A stretch of 64,000 nucleotides of DNA from Aeromonas jandaei. GTDB taxonomy: Bacteria > Pseudomonadota > Gammaproteobacteria > Enterobacterales > Aeromonadaceae. The stretch is from contig NZ_CP149571.1 in assembly GCF_037890695.1 (NCBI RefSeq), positions 1,642,001 to 1,706,000 on the forward strand, read 5' to 3'. Under the pieces are notes generated by a model. The model saw only the letters and a program-made list of their open reading frames with translations. It ran no database searches and had not been told where the DNA came from. Of this stretch, positions 1 through 9,930 are shown in pieces. Position numbers and translations under genes: made by a program. The first letter of the stretch is position 1. Every line of letters begins with the position of its first letter.

Positions 1-3000
1 GCATGGTTAAAACAGAAAAAAGTGATCCGGTTTGCCGTAGCTCCCTCTTTTTCCGGTATCAGCGAGATCGATGAAGAGGGGAGATTGCACGGGTATGCCG
101 CTGACCTGATGAAGCTTATCAGCCTGCGTTCCGGTGTCCGGTTTGAGCTGGTTCCGACCCGCACCTGGCAAGAGTCCATCGAACTACTGCAAGCGCACAA
201 GATTGATTTGATCCCTCTGATGACTCCCCTGAAGGATCGGCGGGAGTTCGCCTCCTTTACCTCCTCTTACCTCAAGTTTGACAGCTACATCGTTGCCAGG
301 ATCGGTGCTCGCAGCTTGAAATCTCTGGCTGATTTAAAGGGGCGTCAGATCGGGGGGGTGACCGGTTCCTACGAGGCATCGTTGATTCGCAACTTTGGCG
401 GGAAGATTGTTGAGGTTGGCCGCGATGCAGATCTTCTGAAGTTGCTCGACTCGGGCAAGGTTGATTACGTACTGCTGACCATGACCAACCTTGGCCAGCA
501 GGCGATGAAAGGATTCAACGAGAAGTACCAGGTTGTGCTGGGGAGCCCTGAATTTTCGGTGCCGATCAGTATGGCGGTCGATATTGCACAGCCCGAGCTG
601 ACCAGAATTATGGACAAGTTGCTGCAGACCATTACCGATGAAGAGTGGCAGCTGTTCGATCGCCGCTGGCTCAACATCTCGGTCAATATGGCGGTGGACA
701 ATAGCCCTCTATACAAATGGCTGGCCTTTGCCATAGCGGCTCTTGGTACCGCGGGTCTGCTGGTGTTGCTGTGGGCGCGCAGCCTGCGTCGTCAGATTGC
801 CCAGCGCAAGGTTGCGGAAAGCAAGTTGAATGAGCAGCTCTCTTTTGTGCAGACACTGCTCAACTCCTTGCCGACCATGGTGGCGCTGCGTGACAACGAA
901 CAGCGTATTACCCTTTGCAATCAAGCCTATCGAGAGACCTTTTTCATTGAGCATGATGGGCAGCAGCGAGACGATCTCGCGCATATGCCCGAGCCGGTTC
1001 GTCGCCAGATGGTGCAGGAGGAGCGAGCCGTCTGGCAGAGTGGTCGCCAGCTGGAGGGGGCGGGCAACAGTGTGCGGGCCGATGGTTCACCGTTTCATGT
1101 GATGTACGCCAAACTCCCCTATCGCGACCCGGCAGGCAAGATGCTTGGGGTATTGACCGTGCTCACCGATGTCAGCCAGATCAAGGATGCGGAGGAACGG
1201 GCGCGCAAGGCGGAAACCCGCCTGACCCAGATTACCGACAGTATGCCGGGCATTGTCTACCAGTATCTGTGGCAGGGGCCGGGCAAGGGACGTTTTCTCT
1301 ATGCCTCCCAGGGGGCTCGCGAGATCCTCGGGGTCAGTCATCAGGAGCTTTTTGCTGCCGAGTCGGGAGGAGAGATCTTCGGGTTTACTGAAGAGGCGTT
1401 GCAGGACTTTGTCAGCAAGGTGGCCAATCATGCCGAGACCCTGGCCCCGCTTGATCTGGAGGTCAAGGTCGAGCGGCCGGAGGGGGATCGCTATCTGCAG
1501 GTACGCGGCAGTTTCGTGCGCCAGGAGCAGCATGAGCTGATCCTCAACGGGGTGATCCAGGACATTACGGCGCTCAAGCTGCAGGAACACCAGTTGCGCG
1601 AGGCGCAAGCCTATGCCGAGCAGGCCATGCAGGCGCGTAGCCGCTTTCTCGCCACCATGAGCCACGAGTTGAGGACCCCCATCTCCGGTATGCACGGCAT
1701 GCTGGAGCTGTTGCAGATGAGTGAGCTGAATGACGATCAGCGCTACATGGTGCGCAATGTCGTCACTTCAACCAACAACCTGCTCTATCTGGTGAATGAC
1801 ATCCTCGACTTTTCCAAGATAGAGGCCGGCCAGTTGCGATTGCACTATCAGGTCTGTCGCGTGCAATCCGTTATTTGTGATGCGATCCGTGGCCATGCGA
1901 CGCTCGCGCATAGCAAAGGGTTGCAGGTGGTGCTGGAGTGGGGTCAATCCGTGCCCGATCAGGCCGAGATGGATGGTGTCAGGGTAGGGCAGGTTATCTC
2001 CAATCTGCTCAACAATGCAGTCAAGTTCACCGAGCAGGGGAGAATCACTCTTGCTGTTAACTACCTCGACGGGTTGTTGAGCATTATGGTCGCCGATACC
2101 GGTATCGGGATTGCCGAAGAGAAGCAGGCGCTGCTCTTCACTCCTTTTGAGCAGGTGGAGTCAGACATCAATCGCCGCTTCGGTGGTACAGGGCTGGGAC
2201 TGGCCATCTGCGATCAGCTGGTGCGCAAAATGGGGGGCAACCTGCATCTGGTCAGCAAGCCGGGTGAGGGGTCGAGTTGTACCTTCACCGTACCGTTGCA
2301 GAAACCACAATGGGACCTGCCAGCTTTGGCTGGGAGCGAGTGGTGGTATTTCAGCAACGATCCGGTGCTGGAGATGGCCATGAGACGTCTTGGCGCCAAG
2401 CTCAACCCCATTGAAGCGTCGAATTTCAGCGATGATTTGCAGGGATTGCTGCTGGCAGACGAACTTTGGCTGGAGCAGACGCTGGGGCCCGAGTGGCAAA
2501 GCTGGCTTCAACAAAGGGCTCTCAAAGGGATCATTGTGTCTCCCCGCGAGGCGCTCCGCGGGCGTCTCGGTGCTGCTCACTGGTGGCGACTGGGGCTCTC
2601 ACCTCTCTATCCGGATCTGCTGCTGGAGAGTTGCAACGAATTGCTCAATGAGCAGGTTACCCCCATGCTCACTGCACTCGGGGAGAAGCTGGGAGGGAGG
2701 GTGCTGGTGGCCGACGATCATCCGGTCAACCGGGCTCTGCTGGCCAGACAGCTGGCCATTCTCGGGATAGAGGCACAGGTGGTTGAGGATGGCGAGAAGG
2801 CGTTGCGGGCATGGCAGGGGCAGGATTTCTCTCTGCTGCTGACTGATTGTCATATGCCGGTGATGGATGGCTATAGTCTGGCCAGAGCGTTGCGAGCCCA
2901 AGGAGTGACTGCGCCCATAATCGGGGTAACGGCTGATACTTCGGAAGAGGCGAGTGCCCGCATGACTGAGGCTGGCATGAGCGACATGCTGTTCAAGCCT

Positions 3001-3423
3001 TATCCCCTCGAGACCCTGCGTCAACTATTGGCACATTGGCTGACTGATGTGGCTACAGTCTCAACAGAAGAACCCGCAGAACAGCAGCAAATCGCCGAGC
3101 AGGCGGAACGCTGGCAAGGGCTCTTTGGTGATGAGGAGGCTGCCCGGGCGATGGCAAAAGAATATCTCGATTCCAACCGTCAGGATGGCAAGGATATGAT
3201 GGTGGCACTGACTTGCCACGATACTCAGGCGCTGGTAGAAACTGCCCACCGTATCAAGGGGGCCGCACGCATGGTGGGGCTGCAAGAGCTGGCAGCACAG
3301 GCCGCCAGACTCGAATCGGCCGCACGATTGAAGCAGACGGAGGAGCTGGAAGAGTTGGTTTGCGGGGTACAGGTATTGATGAACGCAATCTCCCACGAAA
3401 TTGGATTATGGCTCGATGAATAA
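1..3423 (+). CDS. EvgS/BvgS-type hybrid sensor histidine kinase (5' end cut by window edge)
   Basis: This is a membrane hybrid kinase that would sense a periplasmic ligand and pass phosphate His-Asp-His-Asp to a partner regulator. The reading frame is open to base 1 (A-W-L-K-Q-K-K before the GTG at 22), so I infer that the gene starts upstream, probably with a signal peptide and a first solute-binding domain. Residues counted from the GTG at 22 show a periplasmic SBP_bac_3 domain (1-215), a membrane helix (about 232-250), two PAS domains (about 275-390 and 400-535), and HisKA with His548 in MSHELRTP. HATPase follows with the DTGIG and GGTGLGLAI boxes, then a REC domain with Asp942 (TDCHMPVMDG) and a C-terminal Hpt with His1076 (AHRIKGAA). 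All catalytic residues look intact. The EAL response regulator follows with an 8-base overlap (ATG at 3416 against TAA at 3421), which suggests they are cognate partners. The ligand is not predictable. Confidence 0.9.
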   Translation, partial: AWLKQKKVIRFAVAPSFSGISEIDEEGRLHGYAADLMKLISLRSGVRFELVPTRTWQESIELLQAHKIDLIPLMTPLKDRREFASFTSSYLKFDSYIVARIGARSLKSLADLKGRQIGGVTGSYEASLIRNFGGKIVEVGRDADLLKLLDSGKVDYVLLTMTNLGQQAMKGFNEKYQVVLGSPEFSVPISMAVDIAQPELTRIMDKLLQTITDEEWQLFDRRWLNISVNMAVDNSPLYKWLAFAIAALGTAGLLVLLWARSLRRQIAQRKVAESKLNEQLSFVQTLLNSLPTMVALRDNEQRITLCNQAYRETFFIEHDGQQRDDLAHMPEPVRRQMVQEERAVWQSGRQLEGAGNSVRADGSPFHVMYAKLPYRDPAGKMLGVLTVLTDVSQIKDAEERARKAETRLTQITDSMPGIVYQYLWQGPGKGRFLYASQGAREILGVSHQELFAAESGGEIFGFTEEALQDFVSKVANHAETLAPLDLEVKVERPEGDRYLQVRGSFVRQEQHELILNGVIQDITALKLQEHQLREAQAYAEQAMQARSRFLATMSHELRTPISGMHGMLELLQMSELNDDQRYMVRNVVTSTNNLLYLVNDILDFSKIEAGQLRLHYQVCRVQSVICDAIRGHATLAHSKGLQVVLEWGQSVPDQAEMDGVRVGQVISNLLNNAVKFTEQGRITLAVNYLDGLLSIMVADTGIGIAEEKQALLFTPFEQVESDINRRFGGTGLGLAICDQLVRKMGGNLHLVSKPGEGSSCTFTVPLQKPQWDLPALAGSEWWYFSNDPVLEMAMRRLGAKLNPIEASNFSDDLQGLLLADELWLEQTLGPEWQSWLQQRALKGIIVSPREALRGRLGAAHWWRLGLSPLYPDLLLESCNELLNEQVTPMLTALGEKLGGRVLVADDHPVNRALLARQLAILGIEAQVVEDGEKALRAWQGQDFSLLLTDCHMPVMDGYSLARALRAQGVTAPIIGVTADTSEEASARMTEAGMSDMLFKPYPLETLRQLLAHWLTDVATVSTEEPAEQQQIAEQAERWQGLFGDEEAARAMAKEYLDSNRQDGKDMMVALTCHDTQALVETAHRIKGAARMVGLQELAAQAARLESAARLKQTEELEELVCGVQVLMNAISHEIGLWLDE

Positions 3424-3440
3424 CGTACAAAACGTACACG

Positions 3441-4637
3441 ATGAATTGGTCATCATGGTTGTCGAGGACGCATGCGTTTCAACGCAAGGCCCTGATGCAC
3501 CAGATCCGTGACCTGGGTTATCAACAGTTGCTGGAGGCTCGTGATGGGCAGGAGGCACTTGAGCTGTGCCAGCGTCACTCGGTTGATATCCTGTTTTGTG
3601 ACCTGCGCATGCCCGGCATGGATGGAATGGCTCTGTTGCGCCGCCTCTCCCTGGGGGGATTCAGCGGAGGCATCATTCTCTCCAGCGCATTGGAGGATGA
3701 CGTCGTTGAAGCTGTGCTGCGGATGAGTGCCGCCTATGGTTTGCAGGTGCTGGGACGAATCGAAAAACCATCGACCAAGCAACAGTTAAAGGTGTTGATC
3801 GAGTCGTGGTCTCCCCGTCAGGAGCAGGCCCAAAAAGAGGATGGGCATCGGCTTGGGCTGGATGAGCTGCGACGCGCACTGGATGACGACCAAATCGTCC
3901 CCTGGTATCAACCGAAAGTCAGCTTTGCCACTGGTGAATGGGTCGGGATGGAGGCTCTGGCGCGCTGGCAGCACCCGGAATATGGCCTGGTTTCGCCGGG
4001 TCGCTTCATTCCGCTGGCGGAAAACAACGGGCTCATCGATCAACTGACCGAGATCATCATCAACAAGTCGCTGCGCGATGGTCATCTCTGGGAGGAGACC
4101 GGTCTCTCCCTCAATCTGTCGATGAACCTTTCCACCACCTCGCTGATTGAGGGGGATCTCTGTAACTCCCTGATTGCGCAATGTCAGCGCTGGAGCATCA
4201 ATCCAGAACTCATCACACTGGAGGTGACCGAGAGCTCCTTCGTGCAGGATGTGGGCAAGTCGCTGGAAGTGCTGACCCGACTGCGGATGCATGGATTCGG
4301 TCTCTCTATCGATGATTTCGGCACCGGCTACTCGTCGATGCAGCAGTTGGCCCTGTTGCCTTTTACCGAGTTGAAGCTGGATCGATCCTTCGTCGATCGC
4401 TGCTATGCAGATCCATCCCGTCTGGCCATTATCGAGTCCAGTATCGAGCTTGCCCGCAAGCTGGGGCTTAAATCGGTGGCGGAAGGGGTCGAGGATGAGT
4501 TGACCTGGCAACAGTTGGCAAAACTTGGATGTGACGTGTGTCAGGGCTTTTTCTCTGCCAGACCGATGCCGCGCAGTGAATTGCAGGAGTGGCACCGCTC
4601 CTGGCAGGAGAGATTGCCTACACTTATATCGATCTGA
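3441..4637 (+). CDS. Response regulator with EAL (c-di-GMP phosphodiesterase) domain; N terminus apparently frameshifted
   Basis: This is a VieA-like regulator: an N-terminal receiver domain followed by an EAL domain that hydrolyses c-di-GMP to pGpG. From the ATG at 3441 the receiver keeps its phospho-acceptor (FCDLRMPG, Asp54), and the EAL domain keeps EALARW (about residue 171), DDFGTGYSS (about 291), KLDRSF and EGVE, so the phosphodiesterase looks catalytically complete. The first residues (MNWSSWLSRT) do not belong to a receiver fold. The missing start, M-N-N-V-Q-N-V-H-D-E-L-V-I-M-V-V-E-D, is encoded one frame over from an ATG at 3416 that overlaps the kinase stop. It would join at HAFQRKAL if one base near 3470 were removed. 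As it stands, the acidic pocket of the receiver is lost. This could be a real mutation or a sequencing error. The EAL part could still be made from 3441 or from the ATG at 3495. Confidence 0.85.
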   Translation: MNWSSWLSRTHAFQRKALMHQIRDLGYQQLLEARDGQEALELCQRHSVDILFCDLRMPGMDGMALLRRLSLGGFSGGIILSSALEDDVVEAVLRMSAAYGLQVLGRIEKPSTKQQLKVLIESWSPRQEQAQKEDGHRLGLDELRRALDDDQIVPWYQPKVSFATGEWVGMEALARWQHPEYGLVSPGRFIPLAENNGLIDQLTEIIINKSLRDGHLWEETGLSLNLSMNLSTTSLIEGDLCNSLIAQCQRWSINPELITLEVTESSFVQDVGKSLEVLTRLRMHGFGLSIDDFGTGYSSMQQLALLPFTELKLDRSFVDRCYADPSRLAIIESSIELARKLGLKSVAEGVEDELTWQQLAKLGCDVCQGFFSARPMPRSELQEWHRSWQERLPTLISI

Positions 4638-4676
4638 TTCTTTTGGCCTGCGGGCCTCATCTGAACAAGGATGTTC

Positions 4677-6650
4677 ATGAAAATCTCACACAAGCTTCTG
4701 ATCAGCTTTGGATTTATCAATCTTCTGATCGCCCTCTCCTCTGCGCTGGTCTACTACCGGCTAAACCAGATCAATCAATCCCAGCAGATGCTGCTGGCGC
4801 AGGCGCTGCCGGCTCTGCAGCGGGATGAGGCCAGCCAGAAAGCGCTGGTCGCGACTGTCTCGGCATTGCGTGGTTATCTCATCCTCGGCAAGGATCCCGC
4901 CCAAGCAGCCAGATTGAAGCAGGAGTGGGAGGGGGCCTGGCAGGTTATTACCAGCCAGCAGTTTGATGTGGCGTTGGTACAGTCACTCAAGAGTTTCAAG
5001 AGCAGCCAGGAAAAGGTATGGGCGATTGCCCATACAGAGGAGAATCTGCCAGCACATACCCTGATGCTGCAGGAGGCCGGGCCGCTTGCCGAAGCTGCGC
5101 TCGATCAGCTGCAATCTTTCGCCAATGAAGAGGTGGCGACTCCTCAGGATCAGCTATCGGGAGATCGCCGTATGTTGCTCAAGCAGGTGGGAGATGCCTA
5201 CAACAGCTTGTCAAATGCGCTCTCCGCCCTGCGAGATTTTCTTATTTCCGGCGACCCGGAATATCGCAGCAAGTATGAGGACTATTACAAGTTCCATCAG
5301 CAACGGGTGGCAGAACTCAAGCTGCAGTCCAGTCTCTTTTCCGAAACCGAGCGCAGCCTCTGGCAGTTGTTTGAGGAGATGGGAACCCCCTTTTCGGAGC
5401 TGGTGGGCCAGGTCATCAGCAAGCGGCAAGCACCGGATTGGGATCAGGCCAACTATCTGATGGCAAAAGAGATTGAGCCGATGCAGGAGATCCTCTACGA
5501 GCGGCTGGCCAAACAGGTAGGGGAAACCCGCAGCAAAGTGACTGCAATCTCAGGAGAGATGACCCAGGCTGGCCACTCCATCACTCGTACTCTGTTGCTG
5601 GCAACGGGGAGTTCCATCGTGCTTGGCATGTTGGTGGCGTGGCTCTTCAGTCGTCGTTTGACTCGTGATATCGCCAGTCTGGTTGTGCGGGCAGGTGAGG
5701 TTGCCGACGGCAAGCTTGCTGCCAACCCCTTGCCCGTCCTGAGTCAGGATGAACTGGGCGGTTTGACCGGCTCCATCAACCGGATGTCGGCCCAGCTACG
5801 CAATCTGGTGAGCGAGCTGCAGGGGGCGGTGGGACAGGTAGACGCCGCCTGTCAGGATGTTGGCAGCACAACTCAGGCGATAGTGACCGATTTGACCGCG
5901 CAGGATATCCGGGTAAAAGCGGTCGCCAGCGCTATCGAGCAGATGTCGGTCAGTACGAAAGAGGTTGCGGGCAATATTGCCAATGCAGCCGATAGTGCCC
6001 ATCAGGTGCAGCAACAAACCCGGCAGGGACAGAATGCATTGGCACGGATGACAGATGCGATGCAGCAGATCGCCGCCATGATTGGGCAAGCCAATCACGC
6101 GATGGGATTGCTTGAGAAGCAGAGCGAACAGGTCGGGCAGATCACCGAAGTGATCGCCACCATAGCCGAACAGACCAACTTGCTTGCCCTTAATGCGGCA
6201 ATAGAAGCGGCGCGGGCCGGTGATCAGGGGCGCGGTTTTGCCGTGGTCGCCGATGAGGTACGTCAGCTGGCAACCCGCACCCACCAGTCAACCGCCGAAA
6301 TCAGCCAGACCATTAGCGCCATTTCCCAGCAAACCCGCCAGACCGTCACCACGGTGAGTGGTGGCACCCAGCTGGTCGAGCAGGGGCGTGATGCAGTCGG
6401 GTTGGTAACCGAGACGTTGAATGCGATGAACCAGCTGGTGCAGGCGCTATCTGGCCAGCTGGAGGCCATCGCAACGGCGACCGAGCAACAATCCAAGGTC
6501 GCCGCCGAAGTGGCTGGAACGGTAGAGGATATTGCCGCTCTGAGCCGTCAATCCTGTCAGCAGAGCCAGCAGGGTGAGGGCATCGTCGCCCGTCTGGCGG
6601 GTGATACCGGCAAGCTGACGGCGGTGATTGCCCGTTTCGAGCTGGAGTGA
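4677..6650 (+). CDS. Methyl-accepting chemotaxis protein
   Basis: This is a transmembrane chemoreceptor that would control CheA/CheW at the cell pole. I prefer the ATG at 4677 over the one at 4671, because AAGG lies six bases before 4677 but directly abuts 4671. The protein has an N-terminal membrane helix (about 5-28) and a long helical periplasmic sensor region of about 270 residues without an obvious PAS or Cache signature. A second membrane helix follows at about 300-322, then HAMP (about 323-378) and a signalling domain whose conserved hairpin tip includes [18 protein letters not shown]. There is no C-terminal CheR/CheB-binding pentapeptide: the protein ends in ARFELE. It lies 40 bases after the EAL regulator and may be cotranscribed. 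The ligand is unknown. Confidence 0.92.
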   Translation: MKISHKLLISFGFINLLIALSSALVYYRLNQINQSQQMLLAQALPALQRDEASQKALVATVSALRGYLILGKDPAQAARLKQEWEGAWQVITSQQFDVALVQSLKSFKSSQEKVWAIAHTEENLPAHTLMLQEAGPLAEAALDQLQSFANEEVATPQDQLSGDRRMLLKQVGDAYNSLSNALSALRDFLISGDPEYRSKYEDYYKFHQQRVAELKLQSSLFSETERSLWQLFEEMGTPFSELVGQVISKRQAPDWDQANYLMAKEIEPMQEILYERLAKQVGETRSKVTAISGEMTQAGHSITRTLLLATGSSIVLGMLVAWLFSRRLTRDIASLVVRAGEVADGKLAANPLPVLSQDELGGLTGSINRMSAQLRNLVSELQGAVGQVDAACQDVGSTTQAIVTDLTAQDIRVKAVASAIEQMSVSTKEVAGNIANAADSAHQVQQQTRQGQNALARMTDAMQQIAAMIGQANHAMGLLEKQSEQVGQITEVIATIAEQTNLLALNAAIEAARAGDQGRGFAVVADEVRQLATRTHQSTAEISQTISAISQQTRQTVTTVSGGTQLVEQGRDAVGLVTETLNAMNQLVQALSGQLEAIATATEQQSKVAAEVAGTVEDIAALSRQSCQQSQQGEGIVARLAGDTGKLTAVIARFELE

Positions 6651-6656
6651 CGGGGG

Positions 6657-6676
6657 TAGGCAGGATATCCTGCCCA
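6657..6676 (+). terminator. Palindrome between the chemoreceptor and rfaH (weak terminator candidate)
   Basis: A perfect 16-base palindrome (GGCAGGATATCCTGCC, 6659-6674) sits between the two convergent genes. It lacks a T run on either strand, so termination here is only a guess. Confidence 0.3.
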
Positions 6677-6680
6677 CCTC

Positions 6681-7181
6681 TTAGTCGATTCGTCTGAAGG
6701 CGTGGTTTTCGAAGCTGCTGGTGGTCTCTTTATTGAGCAGACTGACCAGCAGAATGGCCCGTTTCTCCCCATCCGGCTCCATATAGATGGCTTCAAACCC
6801 TGCCAATGGCCCCTCTTCAATCAATACCTTATCGCCCGCATTTGGCAGCTTGGCGTAGCTGGCTCGTGCCTCGTCGCTGTCATCGCGGCTCATCAGCTGA
6901 TAGACCAGCTTGTTGCTGATGGGCGTCCATTCACTGCCGAAGTGGATGATCCGGCTGATGCCACGGGTCGATTTCAGGGTGACCGGAGTGACCTCTTCCA
7001 GATCGACGTAGATGAAGAGGTAGTTGGGAAACATGGGTTCCTTTACCGGGACTCGCTTGCCCCGACGCAGTTTCTCGATTTCCACCATGGGGTAGTAGGA
7101 CTCAATGCCCTGGGCATCGAGGTGGGCGCGGGCGCGGGCCTCTTCCTTTGGCTTGCAGTAGGCCAGATACCATTTTTTCAT
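6681..7181 (-). CDS. rfaH: Transcription/translation antitermination protein RfaH
   Basis: RfaH is a NusG paralogue that is recruited to paused RNA polymerase at ops elements. It promotes elongation and ribosome loading on long surface-polysaccharide, LPS-core and toxin operons. The 166 residues start MKKWYLAYCKPKEE, as in the family. They show the NGN domain (about 1-100, with FPNYLFIYVD and STRGISRIIHFG) and a C-terminal KOW-like domain (about 110-162). The length matches enterobacterial RfaH (about 162 aa). It is a single gene, convergent with the chemoreceptor and separated from metQ by a strong hairpin. No ops element was recognised in this window, so its targets lie elsewhere. Confidence 0.95.
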   Translation of the reverse strand: MKKWYLAYCKPKEEARARAHLDAQGIESYYPMVEIEKLRRGKRVPVKEPMFPNYLFIYVDLEEVTPVTLKSTRGISRIIHFGSEWTPISNKLVYQLMSRDDSDEARASYAKLPNAGDKVLIEEGPLAGFEAIYMEPDGEKRAILLVSLLNKETTSSFENHAFRRID

Positions 7182-7232
7182 GTGATGTTATATTCGTGTT
7201 GCCGTGCTCGCCGATATGATAGCGGCGGCAAT

Positions 7233-7263
7233 AAAAAAGGCCACGCATTGCGTGGCCTTTTTT
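7233..7263 (-). terminator. Rho-independent terminator after metQ
   Basis: GGCCACGC (7239-7246) and GCGTGGCC (7250-7257) pair around a three-base loop, flanked by six A and six T. It ends the metNIQ transcript. The symmetric A and T tracts could make it work in both directions. Confidence 0.88.
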
Positions 7264-7276
7264 GTCGAGTGAGCAA

Positions 7277-8077
7277 TTACCAACCTTTTACCAGGCCGCC
7301 TTTGAACAGCTCCAGCCCTTTCTTGTAGACATCATCGGTCTGGAAAGCCTGTACGAACTGTTTGACCTTCTCGTCATCCTTGTTGTTGTCGCGGGCGACG
7401 ATCAGGTTGACGTAGGGGGACTCTTTGTCTTCAACAAACAGGCCATTTTCGGTCGGGGTCAGACCAATCTGGCCGGCAAAGGTGTTGTTGATGATGGCGA
7501 GATCCACGTCTTCCAGTGAGCGGGGCAGCTGAGCTGCTTCCAGTTCAACGATCTTGAAGTTGCGCGGGTTGCTGGCGATATCGAGTACGGTTGCCTCCAG
7601 ACCAGCACCATCTTTCAGGGTGATCAGGCCCTGCTTGGCCAGCAGGATCAGCGAGCGGCCCAGGTTGGTCGGATCGTTCGGTACCGCGATCTGGGCGCCA
7701 TCTTTCAGCTCGCTCAGCGACTTCAGCTTCTTGGAGTAACCGGCGATCGGGTAGACGAAGGTGTTGCCGACCGGTACCAGTTTGAAGCCACGATCACGTA
7801 CCTGTGCATCCAGATAGGGTTTGTGCTGGAAGGCGTTGATGTCGATGCTGCCATCGTTCAGCGCCACGTTCGGGGTGACATAGTCGGAGAAGTTGACGAT
7901 CTCGACGTTCAGACCATATTTCTCTTTTGCCACCTTGGCGGCTACTTCGACCAGCTCGGTCTCAGGGCCGGCAATGGCGCCTACTTTCAGGGTCTTGTTC
8001 TCTTCCTTTTGACCGCAACCGGCCAGTACCAGACCAGCCAGCAGAGCTGCCGCAACGGATTTGATGCCAAATTTCAT
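7277..8077 (-). CDS. metQ: Methionine ABC transporter substrate-binding lipoprotein MetQ
   Basis: MetQ captures methionine at the outer face of the inner membrane for the MetNI importer. I chose the ATG at 8077 rather than the longer GTG frame because AGGAGG (complement of 8082-8087) sits at ideal spacing and the product then begins with a lipoprotein signal. That signal is MKFGIKSVAAALLAG followed by the lipobox LAGC, so Cys is the lipidated N terminus. The body is a NlpA/MetQ family type II binding fold, 266 aa in all, the usual length. It is the last gene of metNIQ, 25 bases after metI, and ends at the terminator at 7233-7263. NlpA-type paralogues bind other ligands, but the operon and the MetJ boxes support methionine. 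Confidence 0.95.
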   Translation of the reverse strand: MKFGIKSVAAALLAGLVLAGCGQKEENKTLKVGAIAGPETELVEVAAKVAKEKYGLNVEIVNFSDYVTPNVALNDGSIDINAFQHKPYLDAQVRDRGFKLVPVGNTFVYPIAGYSKKLKSLSELKDGAQIAVPNDPTNLGRSLILLAKQGLITLKDGAGLEATVLDIASNPRNFKIVELEAAQLPRSLEDVDLAIINNTFAGQIGLTPTENGLFVEDKESPYVNLIVARDNNKDDEKVKQFVQAFQTDDVYKKGLELFKGGLVKGW

Positions 8078-8102
8078 AAAACCTCCTGTCAGAAATCGAC
8101 GA

Positions 8103-8756
8103 TTAACGATGATCACATTTGTGGACCAGGCGCTCACCCGCGCTCTGGATAAGTTGAACCAGCACGACCAGTATCACGACGGTGACCAGCATGACGGTCG
8201 GATCGAAGCGCTGATAGCCGTAACGGATGCCCACATCACCGAGACCACCACCACCGATGGCACCAGCCATGGCGGAGTAGTTCACCAGCGTGACGAGGGT
8301 AATGGTGACGCTGTTGAGGATGCCGGGCAGGGCCTCGGGCAGCAGCACCTTGGTGATGATTTGCAATGGCTTGGCGCCCATCGCCTTGGCCGCTTCCAGC
8401 AGGCCGTCGGGGACTTCCATCAGGGCACCTTCCACCAGACGGGCGATGAAAGGGATGCAACCGACGGTCAGCGGCACGATGGCGGCGATGGTGCCGATAC
8501 TGGTGCCGACAATCAGCCGGGTCAGCGGAATAATCGCGACCAGCAGGATGATAAAGGGCACCGAACGACCCACGTTGACCACCATGCCCAGGGTACGGTT
8601 GAGCAGCGGGTTGGCCAGGATTTGGCCGGCTTTGGTCACATGCAGCGCCACGCCGAGCGGCAGGCCGAGCAGGCAGCCAAACAGGGCGGAGGCAAACACC
8701 ATGATAAGGGTGTCGCCCAGGGCCGTGATGAGCAGATTAATCATGGCTTCGGACAT
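8103..8756 (-). CDS. metI: Methionine ABC transporter permease MetI
   Basis: MetI is the inner-membrane permease subunit of the methionine importer, acting as a dimer with MetN. It has 217 residues and five or more hydrophobic segments. The binding-protein-dependent transport signature region is visible around residues 120-150 ([14 protein letters not shown], the coupling helix that docks on the ATPase). The start MSEAMINLL resembles E. coli MetI and overlaps the end of metN by 20 bases, so translational coupling is likely. Confidence 0.95.
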   Translation of the reverse strand: MSEAMINLLITALGDTLIMVFASALFGCLLGLPLGVALHVTKAGQILANPLLNRTLGMVVNVGRSVPFIILLVAIIPLTRLIVGTSIGTIAAIVPLTVGCIPFIARLVEGALMEVPDGLLEAAKAMGAKPLQIITKVLLPEALPGILNSVTITLVTLVNYSAMAGAIGGGGLGDVGIRYGYQRFDPTVMLVTVVILVVLVQLIQSAGERLVHKCDHR

Positions 8757-9780
8757 AACCCATTACCTCCAGCTGAATGTGATTGTCGATGAAGAACTGC
8801 TGGGTCGCCTCGCACTGGGCTTCATCCCCAAACAGCTCGGCCAGCAGGAAACCGAATTTGACGCCACCGGCGTACTCGATGTCGGCGCTCAGAATGCTGA
8901 TATCGATATTGAAACGGCGGCTCGCCTCGGAGATGAGCGGCGTATCGACCGTGCTGCCGGTAAAGCCAAGCTTCAGCAGCGGGTAGCTGCCGGGCACTCG
9001 CTCGTTGCTCATCCGATCCTGATACTCCTGCGGTACCTCGAGATGGATGGTGGAGCGAATGAAATCGCGGGCCAGCTGGGTCTTGGCATTGCTGAAGAAC
9101 CACGCCACTTCGCCCTGTTCGATCAGGCTGCCGTCGCTGATGATGGCCACTTCGTCACAGATCCCCTTCACCACATCCATTTCGTGGGTGATGAGCAGGA
9201 TGGTGAGCCCCAGCTTGACGTTGATCTCCTTGAGCAGGGTCAGGATCGAGCGGGTGGTCTGCGGATCGAGTGCCGAAGTGGCCTCGTCACACAGCAGCAC
9301 TTTGGGGGCCGGGGCCAGCGCCCGGGCGATGGCGACCCGCTGTTTCTGGCCGCCGGAGAGTTCGGATGGATAGGCGTGGGCACGGGCTTCCAGCCCGACC
9401 AGTGCCAGCAGCTCTTCGACCCGGCTCTTGATCTGATCCTTGTTCCAGCCCGCCAGCTCCAGCGGAAAGGCGATGTTGGCAAACACGGTACGGGAGGCGA
9501 GCAGGTTGAAGTGCTGGAAGATCATCCCGATCTGGCGACGGGCCTGGGTCAGATCCCGTTCGCTCAGGGCGACCAGATCCTGGCCGTCGACAATCACCTG
9601 GCCCTCTGTCGGGCGCTCCAGCAGGTTGACACAGCGGATAAGGGTACTCTTGCCGGCACCGGAGGCACCGATCACCCCGAAGATTTTGCCTTGGGGTACA
9701 TGCAGACTCACGTCACGCAGGGCGTGCACGGCGTCACTGCCTGTACCGTAGACTTTGTTGAGACCGATCAACTTAATCAT
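8737..9780 (-). CDS. metN: Methionine ABC transporter ATP-binding protein MetN
   Basis: MetN is the ATPase that drives methionine import. The ATG at 9780 gives [12 protein letters not shown], the family start, in place of a 23-residue upstream extension that has no similarity to it. The ABC domain carries Walker A (GASGAGKST, about residue 38), the signature LSGGQKQR, Walker B ([11 protein letters not shown]) and the switch His in LLITHEMD. The last 100 or so residues form the C-terminal regulatory NIL (ACT-like) domain, which binds methionine and inhibits transport when the cell is replete. First gene of metNIQ; 347 aa. Confidence 0.95.
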   Translation of the reverse strand: MIKLIGLNKVYGTGSDAVHALRDVSLHVPQGKIFGVIGASGAGKSTLIRCVNLLERPTEGQVIVDGQDLVALSERDLTQARRQIGMIFQHFNLLASRTVFANIAFPLELAGWNKDQIKSRVEELLALVGLEARAHAYPSELSGGQKQRVAIARALAPAPKVLLCDEATSALDPQTTRSILTLLKEINVKLGLTILLITHEMDVVKGICDEVAIISDGSLIEQGEVAWFFSNAKTQLARDFIRSTIHLEVPQEYQDRMSNERVPGSYPLLKLGFTGSTVDTPLISEASRRFNIDISILSADIEYAGGVKFGFLLAELFGDEAQCEATQQFFIDNHIQLEVMGYVRSHD

Positions 9781-9876
9781 GGATTCTTCCGTGCTAACAG
9801 CCTTACAGCACAGGGCGCTACAGGCGAGAAAATTGGGCAGAGGTTTCACTAGGTTGCACTGCCATCATGGGGGATG

Positions 9877-9905
9877 ATGCTAAGATGTCCGGATGGCTGT
9901 GTCAA
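9877..9905 (-). promoter_or_regulatory. sigma70 promoter of metNIQ
   Basis: On the minus strand a perfect TTGACA (9900-9905) and TAGCAT (9877-9882) are separated by 17 bases. The start would fall near 9870, giving a leader of about 90 bases before metN. Confidence 0.8.
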
Positions 9906-9914
9906 CGCATGTTT

Positions 9915-9930
9915 TTACGTCTAGACGTCT
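9915..9930. promoter_or_regulatory. Tandem MetJ boxes (methionine repressor operator)
   Basis: Two adjacent 8-base units, TTACGTCT (9915-9922) and AGACGTCT (9923-9930), match the met-box consensus AGACGTCT, the second exactly. They lie directly upstream of the -35 element. MetJ with S-adenosylmethionine binds such tandem boxes cooperatively, so repression of metNIQ when methionine is plentiful is expected. Confidence 0.85.

Noticed and set aside
8290..9852. 520-aa plus-strand ORF opposite metI and metN
   Set aside because: It is the mirror of two conserved genes in a high-GC region. Composition is low-complexity and there is no ribosome binding site.
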